This document shows positions 24,554 to 33,243 of a stretch of DNA of 64,000 nucleotides, in pieces. The stretch is from Amaricoccus sp047275745 (GTDB taxonomy: Bacteria; Pseudomonadota; Alphaproteobacteria; Rhodobacterales; Rhodobacteraceae). Below the pieces are notes generated by a model, which saw only the letters and a program-made list of their open reading frames with translations, ran no database searches and was not told the origin of the DNA. The first letter of the stretch is position 1. Every line of letters starts with the position of its first letter. The stretch is from the NCBI RefSeq assembly GCF_047275745.1, contig NZ_JBKQWU010000001.1, positions 1 through 64,000 on the forward strand, given 5' to 3'. The translations under genes were made by a program, and so were the position numbers.

Positions 24554-25816
24554 TCAGGCGGCGAGGCGCCGGGCGAGTTCCGCCCGGTCGGGCGCCCGAC
24601 TGACTGGCCCGAGCAGCGCGAGCGCGGGCTCGGAGTGTTGCGCGACCCGCTCGGCGAAGCCGCGGAGCCCGGCGAGATCGACCGCGTCGATCCGGGCGAT
24701 CGTCTCCCCCAGGCTCGGCACCCGGTCCCAGATGCCGACCATCCGCGCCAGTCGTTCCGCCCGCGCGGTCGGGCTTTCGAGACCCATCAGCAGCCCGGCC
24801 TTCATCTGAGCCCGCGCGCGCTCGAGTTCCGCCGCGCTGAACCCGTCGGCGGCGCGCCGAAGCTCGTCCACGATCAGCAGCGATAGATTGCCGACCTGCT
24901 CGCCGCCGGTGCCGGCGTAAAGCGTGATCATGCCGGTGTCGTCATAGGCGCCCGCCTGGGCGAAGATCGTGTAGCAGAGACCGCGGCGCTCGCGGATCTC
25001 CTGGAAGAGCCGCGAGGACATGCCGCCGCCGAGCGCCGAGGCATAGAGCTGCGCGGCATAGGCATTGGAGGCGCGGACATTGGGCCCCTCGAAGGCGAGC
25101 GCGACATGCGCCTGTTCGAGGTCCCGCTCCTCACGATACTCGGTGCCGCGGAACCGCGCCGGCATGACCGCGAGCCCCGGCCGCGCCGGCAGGTCGCCGA
25201 AGAGCCGCTCGGCCGCGCGCACCACCGCGTCGGGGTCGATCCCGCCCGCCGCCGAGACGATCATCTGGCTTGGCCCGTAATGCTCGCGGATGAAGCCCGA
25301 GAGATCGGAGCGGCCGAAGGCGGAGACCCGTTCGGAGGGTCCGAGGATGGTGCGCCCGAACGGCTGGTTCGGGAAGGCCGCCTCGTGCAACCAGTCGAAG
25401 ATGATGTCGTCGGGCGTGTCGAGCGCCTGGCCGATCTCCTGCAGGATGACGTTGCGCTCGACCTCGATGTCGCCGCTGTCGAAGATCGGGTTCAGAACGA
25501 TGTCGCCGAGGAGGTTCATCGCCAGATCCACGTCGTCCTTCAGGACGCGCGCGTAATAGGCGGTCATCTCCTTGCCGGTATAGGCGTTGATATAGCCGCC
25601 GACATCCTCGATCTCCTCGGCGATGCGGAGCGCGGTCCGCGTCGGCGTGCCCTTGAAGGCCATGTGTTCGAGGAAATGCGCGATGCCGTTCTGCTCGACC
25701 CGCTCGTGCCGGCCGCCCGCCGTCACCCAGATGCCGACGGCGGCGGAATGCAGCCCTGGCATCGGCTCGGTCACGACGCGGAGGCCGTTCGACAGGCGGT
25801 GGATCGCGGCCGTCAC
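24554..25816 (-). CDS. M16-family zinc metallopeptidase
   Basis: This encodes a 420-aa processing-peptidase-like enzyme. The inverted zinc motif HFLEHMAFKGT is near residue 47, and the downstream Glu lies in IEVERNVILQEI. The R/Y region near LCYTIFAQAGAYDDTGMITLYAGT matches the second M16 half. Relatives degrade peptides in or near the envelope; no clear export signal is visible. The start is GTG at 25816, overlapping the thrC stop (GTGA). Confidence 0.92.
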   Translation of the reverse strand: MTAAIHRLSNGLRVVTEPMPGLHSAAVGIWVTAGGRHERVEQNGIAHFLEHMAFKGTPTRTALRIAEEIEDVGGYINAYTGKEMTAYYARVLKDDVDLAMNLLGDIVLNPIFDSGDIEVERNVILQEIGQALDTPDDIIFDWLHEAAFPNQPFGRTILGPSERVSAFGRSDLSGFIREHYGPSQMIVSAAGGIDPDAVVRAAERLFGDLPARPGLAVMPARFRGTEYREERDLEQAHVALAFEGPNVRASNAYAAQLYASALGGGMSSRLFQEIRERRGLCYTIFAQAGAYDDTGMITLYAGTGGEQVGNLSLLIVDELRRAADGFSAAELERARAQMKAGLLMGLESPTARAERLARMVGIWDRVPSLGETIARIDAVDLAGLRGFAERVAQHSEPALALLGPVSRAPDRAELARRLAA

Positions 25817-27213
25817 GCGGTCTTCTCCGTCTCTCCGGCGACAATCGCCTCGATCGCGGCGAGGTCGTTCGGCACCGCCGTCACCCGCTCGGGCCGGTCG
25901 AAAAGATCGGCCATCGACGGCGGCAGCGCCGGGCGGACGCCGCAGGCGGCTTCCACCGCGTCGGGAAATTTCGCGGCGTGCGCGGTGGCGAGCACCACCA
26001 TCGGCACCGCCGGATCGCCGCGGCGCGCCTTCGCCGCGTGAACCGCGACGGCGGTATGCGGGCAGATCACCTTGCCCGTCCCCGTCAGCGTGTCGCGGAT
26101 CGTCGCGCGCGTCTCGTCCTCGGAGACGCGGGCACTGTCGAATTCGGCCCGGAGCCGGTCCACCGCGCCCTGCGACAGCGCGAATTCGCCGAGCGTGGAG
26201 AGGTCCCCCATGAGCTGCGTCACCGCCGGTCCCTCGCGGTCGTAGAGTTCGAAGAGCAGCCGCTCGAAGTTGGAACTCACCTGAATATCCATCGAGGGAC
26301 TGATCGACGGCTCGACCTGGCCCTTCACATAGGCGCCGGATTCGAGCGTGCGGTGCAGGATGTCGTTCTGGTTGGTCGCGATCACCAGGCGGTCGATCGG
26401 AAGCCCCATGCGCTTCGCGACATAGCCGGCGAAGACATCGCCGAAATTGCCGGTCGGGACGGTGAAGCTCACCTTGCGATGCGGCGCGCCGAGCGCCACG
26501 GCGGCGGTGAAGTAGTAGACCGCCTGCGCCAGCACCCGCGCCCAGTTGATCGAATTGACCCCGGCGAGCCCCGTCGCGTCGCGGAAGTCATGATCGTTGA
26601 ACATGTCCTTCACGCGCGCCTGCGCGTCGTCGAAATCGCCGGCGATGGCGAGCGCATGGACATTGGCATCGTCGGGCGTCGTCATCTGCCGCCGCTGCAC
26701 GTCCGAGACCCGGCCATCGGGGAAAAGGATGAAGACCTCGACGCCCTCGCGCCCCCGGAAAGCCTCGATGGCGGCGGAGCCGGTGTCGCCGCTGGTCGCG
26801 CCGACGATGGTGATCCGCTTGCCGGAGCGTTTCAGGCTCGCCTCGAAGAGCTGGCCGATCAGCTGCATCGCCACATCCTTGAAGGCGAGCGTCGGGCCGT
26901 GGAACAGTTCGAGCAGCCAGTCGTTCGGGCCGATCTGGCTCATCGGGCAGCGGGCGGCATGGTCGAAATCCGCGTAGGCGCGAGCGATGATGTCGCGGAA
27001 CTCGGCCTCGGAGAACGCGTCGCCGACGAAGGGCCACATCACCCGGAAGGCGACCTCCTCATACGGGAGACCCGCGAAACCCGCGATCTCCTCGGGCGAG
27101 AGTTGGGGCCAGCTCGGCGGCAGGTAGAGCCCACCGTCGCGCGCCAGACCCGCCAGCATCGCATCCTCGAAACCCAGTTCCGGCGCGGTGCCGCGCGTCG
27201 AGATATATCGCAT
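25813..27213 (-). CDS. thrC: Threonine synthase
   Basis: This encodes a 466-aa PLP enzyme converting O-phosphohomoserine to threonine. MRYISTRGTAPELGFEDAML is the family start; the PLP lysine lies in PTLAFKDVAMQL, and the phosphate-binding loop is GATSGDTGSAAIEAF. ATG at 27213 is preferred to TTG at 27234, which would add seven non-conserved residues and overlap the SURF1 stop. It ends inside the start of the M16 peptidase gene. It shares the aspartate pathway with lysC. Confidence 0.96.
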   Translation of the reverse strand: MRYISTRGTAPELGFEDAMLAGLARDGGLYLPPSWPQLSPEEIAGFAGLPYEEVAFRVMWPFVGDAFSEAEFRDIIARAYADFDHAARCPMSQIGPNDWLLELFHGPTLAFKDVAMQLIGQLFEASLKRSGKRITIVGATSGDTGSAAIEAFRGREGVEVFILFPDGRVSDVQRRQMTTPDDANVHALAIAGDFDDAQARVKDMFNDHDFRDATGLAGVNSINWARVLAQAVYYFTAAVALGAPHRKVSFTVPTGNFGDVFAGYVAKRMGLPIDRLVIATNQNDILHRTLESGAYVKGQVEPSISPSMDIQVSSNFERLLFELYDREGPAVTQLMGDLSTLGEFALSQGAVDRLRAEFDSARVSEDETRATIRDTLTGTGKVICPHTAVAVHAAKARRGDPAVPMVVLATAHAAKFPDAVEAACGVRPALPPSMADLFDRPERVTAVPNDLAAIEAIVAGETEKTA

Positions 27214-27230
27214 CGTTGGATTCTGCCCGT

Positions 27231-27902
27231 TCAATCGGTCCGGCTTCTGATGCGCCAGAGCCAGTAAACTGTCATGCCCGCCCAGCCGACCGCAAGCCCG
27301 AACCAGGTGATCGCATAGCCCAGGTGGTCGTTCGGGATGTCGACGGTGACCGGCAGCGCCAGCGGCGCGGCCGCGTCGTCGCTCGCCTCGGTCACCACCA
27401 TGACCGGCACCGTGTCGAGCGCCGCGCTCATCCGCGCGACATCGCGGGCGAACCAGATGTTCTTCGCGAGATCCGGCGGGTCGGTGAACCCGTCGGTCTC
27501 GTCGGGCCAGAGCAGCGAACCGCGCACGCGGATCGGACCCGCGTGCCGCGCCGCGTCCTTTTCCGCGATCGGGACGAACCCGCGGTCGAGGAGGACCCGC
27601 CTCCCGTCGTCCAGCAGGAGCGGGACGATCACGCGGTAGCCGACCCCGCGTTCGGGCACCGAGGTATAGACGTGCGCCTCACCCGGTTCGATCACGCCGG
27701 AAACCAGGACGCGCAGATATTCGTCACGCTCCGGATCGGGTTCGGCCGGCACCGCGACGGGTTCGGCGGCGAGCGTCGCCTCGATCCGGTCAATGATCCC
27801 GGTCTTCCAGCCGAGCCGCTGCACCTGCCAGACGCCGAGCCAGATCAGCACCGCGCAGCCGGCGATGCCGAGCAGAAGGGCCGGGATCATGCGTCGGATC
27901 AT
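27231..27902 (-). CDS. SURF1-family cytochrome oxidase biogenesis protein
   Basis: This encodes a 223-aa membrane protein with an N-terminal TM (PALLLGIAGCAVLIWLGVWQ) and a C-terminal TM (GYAITWFGLAVGWAGMTVYW) flanking a periplasmic domain. SURF1 helps insert heme a into subunit I of aa3-type oxidases. The conserved WQVQRLGWK and the HLGYAITWFGLA segment are present. The start MIRRMIPALLLG (27902) is chosen because the upstream open extension is Ser/Arg-rich noise. It stands between ctaE and thrC. Confidence 0.9.
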   Translation of the reverse strand: MIRRMIPALLLGIAGCAVLIWLGVWQVQRLGWKTGIIDRIEATLAAEPVAVPAEPDPERDEYLRVLVSGVIEPGEAHVYTSVPERGVGYRVIVPLLLDDGRRVLLDRGFVPIAEKDAARHAGPIRVRGSLLWPDETDGFTDPPDLAKNIWFARDVARMSAALDTVPVMVVTEASDDAAAPLALPVTVDIPNDHLGYAITWFGLAVGWAGMTVYWLWRIRSRTD

Positions 27903-27918
27903 CGGTGTCGTCCCAAGC

Positions 27919-27972
27919 GAAGGGCGCGGAGCCCGAAGGCGCCGCGCCCGGCAGACCCGCGGAGACGCGGGC
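27919..27972 (-). other. Two hairpins in the ctaE-SURF1 spacer
   Basis: The 88-nt spacer contains GGGCGCGG / CCGCGCCC (about 27921-27949) and CCCGCG-GAGA-CGCGGG (27956-27971). The second lies 19-20 nt after the ctaE stop on the minus strand. Its 19 nt (27954-27972) are identical to 1347-1365 in the rplL-rpoB spacer. They may set differential mRNA stability within the oxidase operon. Confidence 0.55.
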
Positions 27973-27990
27973 GAGGAAGTCGAAATCGGG

Positions 27991-28812
27991 TCAGTGCGCC
28001 GCCGTGCCGCCGCCCCAGATGTAGACCGCCGCGAAGAGGAACAGCCAGACCACGTCGACGAAGTGCCAGTACCAGGCCGCCGCCTCGAAGCCGACATGCT
28101 GTTCCTGCGTGAAATGACCGGCATAGACGCGGGCGAGGCAGACGGCGAGGAAGATCGTCCCGACGATCACATGGAAGCCGTGGAAGCCCGTCGCCATGAA
28201 GAAGTTCGCGCCGTAGATGTTGCCCGAGAACTCGAAGGCGGCGTGGCTGTACTCATAGGCCTGGAAGATCGTGAACAGGACGCCGAGCGCTATGGCGAGC
28301 CAGAGGCCCCACTTCAGCTGTTCCCGGTCGTTCTCCTCGGCGATCGCATGGTGCGCCCAGGTCGCCGCGCAGCCGGAGCAGAGCAGGATCAGCGTGTTGA
28401 TGAGCGGCAGGTGCCACGGATCGAAGGTCTCGATCCCCGCCGGCGGCCATTGGCCCGGCGTGATCTCCACCCCCTCGATCACGCCCATCGGATAGAGCGC
28501 GTGCTTGAAGAAGGACCAGAACCAGGCCGAGAAGAACATCACCTCCGAGATGATGAAGAGCACCATCCCGTAGCGCAGCCCGATGCGTACGACGGGCGTG
28601 TGGTCGCCGACCTCGCCCTCGTTGATGACGTCGCCCCACCAGGCATACATCGAGTAGAGGACCGTCAGCAGGCCGAGCAGCGCGACCCAAGGACCGTATT
28701 CGTGGAAATAGAGCACCGAGCCCAGCAGCATCACGAAGGCGCCGCCGGCCAGGGTCACGGGCCAGATGCTCGGAGGCAGGATATGGTAGTCGTGGTTCTT
28801 GTGGCCGGCCAT
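27991..28812 (-). CDS. ctaE: Cytochrome c oxidase subunit III
   Basis: This encodes a 273-aa, seven-helix subunit of the aa3-type terminal oxidase. The family start MAGHKNHDYHILPPSIWP, the conserved Glu in FIISEVMFFSAWFW and the last helix HFVDVVWLFLFAAVYIWGG are all present. Subunit III protects the active site of subunit I and supports proton uptake. ATG at 28812 is 13 nt after ctaG. Confidence 0.97.
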   Translation of the reverse strand: MAGHKNHDYHILPPSIWPVTLAGGAFVMLLGSVLYFHEYGPWVALLGLLTVLYSMYAWWGDVINEGEVGDHTPVVRIGLRYGMVLFIISEVMFFSAWFWSFFKHALYPMGVIEGVEITPGQWPPAGIETFDPWHLPLINTLILLCSGCAATWAHHAIAEENDREQLKWGLWLAIALGVLFTIFQAYEYSHAAFEFSGNIYGANFFMATGFHGFHVIVGTIFLAVCLARVYAGHFTQEQHVGFEAAAWYWHFVDVVWLFLFAAVYIWGGGTAAH

Positions 28813-28825
28813 CTCGGGCGTCCTT

Positions 28826-29470
28826 CTACTGTTCGAGCGTCTGGTCGGGGGCCGCGCTCGGCCCGGCTGCGAGTTCGGTCGCCGGCGACGCGTCGGCGGC
28901 TTCGGCCTGATCGTCCCCGGCGGATCGGTATTCCTCCGGCACCTCGATCGAGAACATCGTATAGGAGAGCGTGATCGCCTTGATGTAGGTCGCCTCGCTG
29001 TCCTTCACGAGTTCGGGGTCGACGAAGAAGCTGACCGGCATCTCGACCCGCTCGCCCGGCTTCAGGACCTGCAGGTTGAAGCAGAAGCAGTCGACCTTGT
29101 CGAAGAACCGGCCCGCGCTGTCGGGCGTCACGTTGTAACCCGCCTGGCCCGCGGTCACCTCGTCGGTCGGATTGTAGGCCTCGAAGAAGGCAAGCCCGCT
29201 TTCGCCGATCCGGATCTTCATCTCGCGTTGCGTCGGGCGGAATTCCCACGGCATGCCCTTCGCGAGATTGGCGTCGAAGGTCACGGTGATCTCGCGCTCC
29301 AGTACCTCGTCCGGCGCCTGGTCCGCGACCGAGGTCGTGCCGCCATAGCCAGTCGTCCGGCAAAACCAGTTGTAGAGCGGAACGGCCGCGAAGCTGAGGC
29401 CGACCATGGCCGGGATCACGGCGGCGAGGCCGAGGGCGACGCGGAGGTTGGCGTTCGGATTCCGCTTCAT
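28826..29470 (-). CDS. ctaG: Cytochrome c oxidase assembly protein CtaG/Cox11
   Basis: This encodes a 214-aa copper chaperone that delivers copper to the CuB site of subunit I. There is one N-terminal TM (VALGLAAVIPAMVGLSFAAVPLY) and the periplasmic domain carries the copper motif DCFCFNLQ. The acidic Ala/Glu/Pro-rich tail after about residue 190 is longer than usual. It is followed by ctaE after 13 nt and preceded by the CoxF-like gene after 3 nt. Confidence 0.95.
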   Translation of the reverse strand: MKRNPNANLRVALGLAAVIPAMVGLSFAAVPLYNWFCRTTGYGGTTSVADQAPDEVLEREITVTFDANLAKGMPWEFRPTQREMKIRIGESGLAFFEAYNPTDEVTAGQAGYNVTPDSAGRFFDKVDCFCFNLQVLKPGERVEMPVSFFVDPELVKDSEATYIKAITLSYTMFSIEVPEEYRSAGDDQAEAADASPATELAAGPSAAPDQTLEQ

Positions 29471-29473
29471 GGC

Positions 29474-29662
29474 TCAGTTCTCATCGTCTGTCAGCATCTG
29501 CGAGCGCGACGACCCGGAGTCGACATGGCCGAGCGCGGCGCCTTCGCTGAGTTTGACGACGGTCACCGCGAATACAAGCGCGACGAAGGCCGCCAGCACC
29601 AGCCCGACGCCGACGTTGCGGCTCTTCCGCCGTCCGTAGATCTCATGGCTGTCCGGGCGCAT
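29474..29662 (-). CDS. Small single-TM protein of the oxidase cluster (CoxF-like)
   Basis: This encodes a 62-aa protein with one TM (VGVGLVLAAFVALVFAVTVVKL) and basic residues before it (HEIYGRRKSRN). Its size, topology and place between ctaB and ctaG match the short CoxF-type gene seen in Rhodobacterales and Paracoccus oxidase operons. Its biochemical role is not established. ATG at 29662 is 10 nt after ctaB. Confidence 0.8.
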   Translation of the reverse strand: MRPDSHEIYGRRKSRNVGVGLVLAAFVALVFAVTVVKLSEGAALGHVDSGSSRSQMLTDDEN

Positions 29663-29672
29663 CCCTCACTCC

Positions 29673-30632
29673 TCAGAACAGAACCGGCCAGCCGAGGCCG
29701 GGCATGACGCCAAGCGCGCGCAGCGCCGCCTCGGCGAGAAACAGGCAGAAGTGCAGGAAGAGATAGACGATCGAGAGGCCGAAGAAGCGCTTCTCGACGA
29801 TGTGCCGGTCGGCCGCGGCGGTTTCCTCGTCCCGCCGCCGGATCCTCCAGGCGCCCCGCAGCAGGAGCGCGTTCAGGATGAGCGATCCCGCGAGATAGAC
29901 CGGGCCGCCGATGGTGGTGAAGGCGGGCAGGATCGCGACGGGGGCGAGGATCAGCGAATAGATCAGGATCTGGTCGCGCGTGGCGCGGGCGCCCGCGGTC
30001 ACCGGCAGCATCGGCACGCCGGCCCGCGCGTAGTCGTCGTTCCTGAACAGCGCCAGCGCCCAGAAATGCGGCGGCGTCCAGAGGAAGATCAGCAGGAACA
30101 TGAGGACGCTCTCGACCGAGACGCCGCCGGTCGCGACCGCCCAGCCGATCATCGGCGGGAAGGCCCCGGCCGCGCCGCCGATCACGATGTTCTGCGGCGT
30201 GGAGCGCTTCAGCCACATCGAATAGATGACGACATAGAAGAAGATCGTGAAGGCGAGCAGCCCGGCGGCGAAATGATTGGCGAAAAGCCCGAGCATCACC
30301 ACGGAGAAACCCGAGAGCGTGAGGCCGATCGCCAGCGCCTCGTCGCGGGTGACGCGGCCCGAGGGGATCGGCCGGCTGATCGTGCGGCGCATCACCGCGT
30401 CGATGTCGGAATCCCACCACATGTTGAGCGCGCCCGAGGCGCCCGCGCCGACCGCGACGCAGATGATCGCGGCGAGCGCCACCACCGGATGCACCGTGGC
30501 GGGGGCGCAGATCAGGCCGACCGCGGCGGTGAAGATCACGAGCCGCATCACACGGGGCTTCAGCAGTTCGACGTAATCGCCGAACTGCGCTTCCCTTGGC
30601 GGAGCATTGTCGATCCAGCCGGTCTCGCTCAT
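29673..30632 (-). CDS. ctaB: Protoheme IX farnesyltransferase (heme O synthase)
   Basis: This encodes a 319-aa, multi-helix prenyltransferase that farnesylates heme b to heme O, the precursor of heme A. The prenyl diphosphate site is seen in ALNMWWDSDIDAVMRRTISRP, and the second motif lies near FRNDDYARAGVPMLP. The start MSETGWIDNAPPREAQFGDYVELLKPRVMR is typical. A 138-nt spacer with tandem repeats separates it from ctaC. Confidence 0.96.
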   Translation of the reverse strand: MSETGWIDNAPPREAQFGDYVELLKPRVMRLVIFTAAVGLICAPATVHPVVALAAIICVAVGAGASGALNMWWDSDIDAVMRRTISRPIPSGRVTRDEALAIGLTLSGFSVVMLGLFANHFAAGLLAFTIFFYVVIYSMWLKRSTPQNIVIGGAAGAFPPMIGWAVATGGVSVESVLMFLLIFLWTPPHFWALALFRNDDYARAGVPMLPVTAGARATRDQILIYSLILAPVAILPAFTTIGGPVYLAGSLILNALLLRGAWRIRRRDEETAAADRHIVEKRFFGLSIVYLFLHFCLFLAEAALRALGVMPGLGWPVLF

Positions 30633-30706
30633 CTTCTCCCCGCTTGGCCCGCCGGCCTGGCAATCGCCGGTTCGGTCGGCGTCGTTCGGCCGCTCACTTG
30701 GCCCGT

Positions 30707-30766
30707 CTCGTCTGGCCGCGCCTCGTCTGGTCGCGTCTCGTCTGGCCGCGCCTCGTCGGCCCCGTC
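30707..30766. repeat. 15-bp tandem repeat, four copies, in the ctaC-ctaB spacer
   Basis: The unit CTCGTCTGGCCGCGC (30707-30721) is followed by CTCGTCTGGTCGCGT, an exact copy of the first unit at 30737-30751, and a degenerate fourth copy. It lies between the ctaC stop and the ctaB start on the minus strand and is non-coding in both directions as far as I can judge. Confidence 0.85.
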
Positions 30767-30770
30767 CGGC

Positions 30771-31628
30771 TTATTCGGCCTGCGCGACGGGCGTCGGCGT
30801 GCCGCCGTATTCCTCGATCGCCCAGGCGAGCCAGGTCTGGTACTGCTCCTCGCTCACCACCTTGACGGTGATCGGCATGTAGGTGTGGTCCTTGCCGCAG
30901 AGTTCGGAGCACTGACCGAAATAGACGCCCTCCTGCTCCGCCCGGAACCAGGTCTCGTTCAGACGGCCCGGCACCGCGTCCATCTTCACGCCGAAGGCCG
31001 GCATCGCCCAGGCATGGATCACGTCGGCGCCGGTCGTGAGCAGGCGCACGTTCGCATTGACCGGGACGACCACCGCGGTATCCGTCGCGAGCAGGTAAAG
31101 GTCGGGCGTGTAGCCATAGGCTTCGAGGTCCTCGCGCGCGAGCATGAGGCTGTCGAAGGTGAGTTCGTTCTCCGGATAGTCGTAGGTCCAGTACCACTGG
31201 TTCCCGGTCGCCTTGATGGTCAGATCGGGCTCCGGAACCTCGAGCTGCTTGAAGAGGATCGGCAGCGAGAACGAGCCGATGATGATCAGGATCAGGACGG
31301 GAATGAGCGTCCAGGCGATCTCGATCTTGGTGTTATGCGTGAAGGACGCGGGCTCCGGATTGGCCTTCCGGTTGAACTTGAGCACGACGATCGCGAGCAG
31401 AGCGGTCACGAAGAGGACGATCAGCAGCATGATCCAGTGGATCATGCCCGAGAGCCAGTGCATGTCATGGGCGATGGGCGTGACCGCGGGCTGATAGTTC
31501 ACCCCGTTCGGAACCGGAGCGCCGATGACCGGCAGACCGGTTGGCTCGCCCGCGGGTTGTGCGAAGACCGCGCCTCCGGACATCAGCGTTACGAGGCCGA
31601 GCCATAGGGCGATCCGTATCTGCTTCAT
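30771..31628 (-). CDS. ctaC: Cytochrome c oxidase subunit II
   Basis: This encodes a 285-aa subunit II with a cleavable signal (ends near AVFAQP), two TM helices (about 60-85 and 105-125) and a periplasmic cupredoxin domain. The CuA site is complete: the aromatic electron-entry segment NQWYWTYDYPE, DVIHAWAMPAFG and the CSELCGKDHTYM motif. It accepts electrons from cytochrome c. Subunit I is not in this cluster. The gene is divergent from tldD. Confidence 0.97.
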   Translation of the reverse strand: MKQIRIALWLGLVTLMSGGAVFAQPAGEPTGLPVIGAPVPNGVNYQPAVTPIAHDMHWLSGMIHWIMLLIVLFVTALLAIVVLKFNRKANPEPASFTHNTKIEIAWTLIPVLILIIIGSFSLPILFKQLEVPEPDLTIKATGNQWYWTYDYPENELTFDSLMLAREDLEAYGYTPDLYLLATDTAVVVPVNANVRLLTTGADVIHAWAMPAFGVKMDAVPGRLNETWFRAEQEGVYFGQCSELCGKDHTYMPITVKVVSEEQYQTWLAWAIEEYGGTPTPVAQAE

Positions 31629-31805
31629 TGCCTGTCCCGTCCCTTACGGCCGTGGCATCCTCGCAATCGGGACCGCTGCGCGCCGTGTTGTAACCGAGTG
31701 CAGATGAACCATATTAAGGCGGCGAGAACAAGACGCGCCTTTGGTCCCCGAGGGACCGTCGGGCCTGCCGTGCTTGCTCCGGCCATTTCCCAGAGGAGGC
31801 GCGAC

Positions 31806-33227
31806 ATGTCGGCGACACCCCGTTTCAGACCTTTCGAGACCCATCTCGACGAGGGTCTCGCCCTCGCCGAACTGCGCCTGTCCGTCGCGGGCGCCGATGA
31901 TGGCGAACTCTACCTCGAGCGGCGGCGGGGCGAAGCGCTGGTCTTCGACGACGGGCGTCTCAGGAACGCGAGCTACGACGCGGCCGAGGGATTCGGCCTC
32001 CGCGCCGTGCGCGGCGAAACCGTCGGCTACGCGCATTCGACAGAGATTTCAGAGGCCGCGCTCGCGCGGGCGGGCGAAACCGCCCGGCTCGCGGTCGGCG
32101 CGGGCGGTGGTACGCTCGCCGCGCCGCCCAAGGCCACGAACCAGCGCCTCTATACCGATCACGACCCGTTCGACGACGCCGCCTTCGCGGTCAAGGTCGA
32201 GATGCTGCGCGAGATCGACGCCTATGTCCGCGACCTCGACCCGAGCGTCGCCCAGGTCACGGCGAGCCTCGCCGCCTCGATGCAGGAGATCGAGATTCTC
32301 CGCCCCGAAGGCACCCGGCTCGCCGATGCGCGGCCCATGGCGCGGCTCAACATCTCCGTCATCGTCGAGGAGAACGGGCGGCGCGAATCGGGCAGCGCGG
32401 GCGGTGGCGGCCGCTACGGGCTGTCGCCGCTGATGGGAACCGACCATTGGCAATCCGTGGCGCGCGAGGCGCTCCGGATCGCCAAGGTCAATCTCCGCGC
32501 GGAGCCCGCGCCCGCCGGCGTGATGGATGTCGTGCTCGGCCCCGGCTGGCCCGGCATCCTGCTCCACGAGGCGATCGGCCACGGGCTCGAAGGCGACTTC
32601 AACCGCAAGCGGACCTCGGCCTTCGCCGGGCTGATGGGGCAACGCATCGCGGCGCCCGGCGTCACCGTGGTCGATGACGGAACGATCCCCGACCGCCGCG
32701 GTTCTATAAGCTTCGACGACGAGGGCACGCCCTCGAACCGCACCGTGCTGATCGAGGACGGGATTCTCGTCGGCTACATGCAGGACCGGCAGAACGCCCG
32801 GCTCATGGGGGTGGCGGCGACCGGCAACGGGCGGCGCGAGAGCTACGCCCATGTGCCGATGCCCAGGATGACCAATACGATCATGCTGGGCGGGGAGACC
32901 GACCCCGCCGACCTGCTCGCCGGGCTGAGGGACGGGATCTACGCCGTCGGCTTCGGCGGCGGGCAGGTCGACATCACCAACGGCAAGTTCGTCTTCTCCT
33001 GCACCGAGGCCTACCGCGTGAAGGACGGCCGCGTCGGCGCGCCGGTCAAGGGCGCCACGCTGATCGGCGACGGCGCGACGGCGCTCGGGAAGATCCGGGG
33101 CATCGGCAACGACATGGCACTCGATCCGGGCATGGGGAATTGCGGCAAGAACGGCCAGTGGGTGCCGGTCGGCGTCGGCCAGCCGACGCTGCTCATCGGC
33201 GGGCTGACGGTAGGCGGCAGCGCCTGA
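31806..33227 (+). CDS. tldD: Metalloprotease TldD
   Basis: This encodes a 473-aa zinc peptidase subunit that acts with TldE/PmbA on unfolded or modified peptides. The catalytic HEXXXH motif is H257-E258 to H262 in LLHEAIGHGLEGDFNRK. NGRRESYAHVPMPRMTN and the Gly-rich C-terminus are conserved. ATG at 31806 follows GAGGAGGCGAC. Its divergent position next to ctaC is a Rhodobacterales hallmark. No tldE is in the window. Confidence 0.96.
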   Translation: MSATPRFRPFETHLDEGLALAELRLSVAGADDGELYLERRRGEALVFDDGRLRNASYDAAEGFGLRAVRGETVGYAHSTEISEAALARAGETARLAVGAGGGTLAAPPKATNQRLYTDHDPFDDAAFAVKVEMLREIDAYVRDLDPSVAQVTASLAASMQEIEILRPEGTRLADARPMARLNISVIVEENGRRESGSAGGGGRYGLSPLMGTDHWQSVAREALRIAKVNLRAEPAPAGVMDVVLGPGWPGILLHEAIGHGLEGDFNRKRTSAFAGLMGQRIAAPGVTVVDDGTIPDRRGSISFDDEGTPSNRTVLIEDGILVGYMQDRQNARLMGVAATGNGRRESYAHVPMPRMTNTIMLGGETDPADLLAGLRDGIYAVGFGGGQVDITNGKFVFSCTEAYRVKDGRVGAPVKGATLIGDGATALGKIRGIGNDMALDPGMGNCGKNGQWVPVGVGQPTLLIGGLTVGGSA

Positions 33228-33243
33228 GCGGCGCTGCGAGCGG

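Noticed and set aside
27991..31628. Missing cytochrome oxidase subunit I as a sign of deletion
   Set aside because: In Rhodobacterales subunit I (ctaD) is commonly encoded elsewhere, so the absence here is expected.
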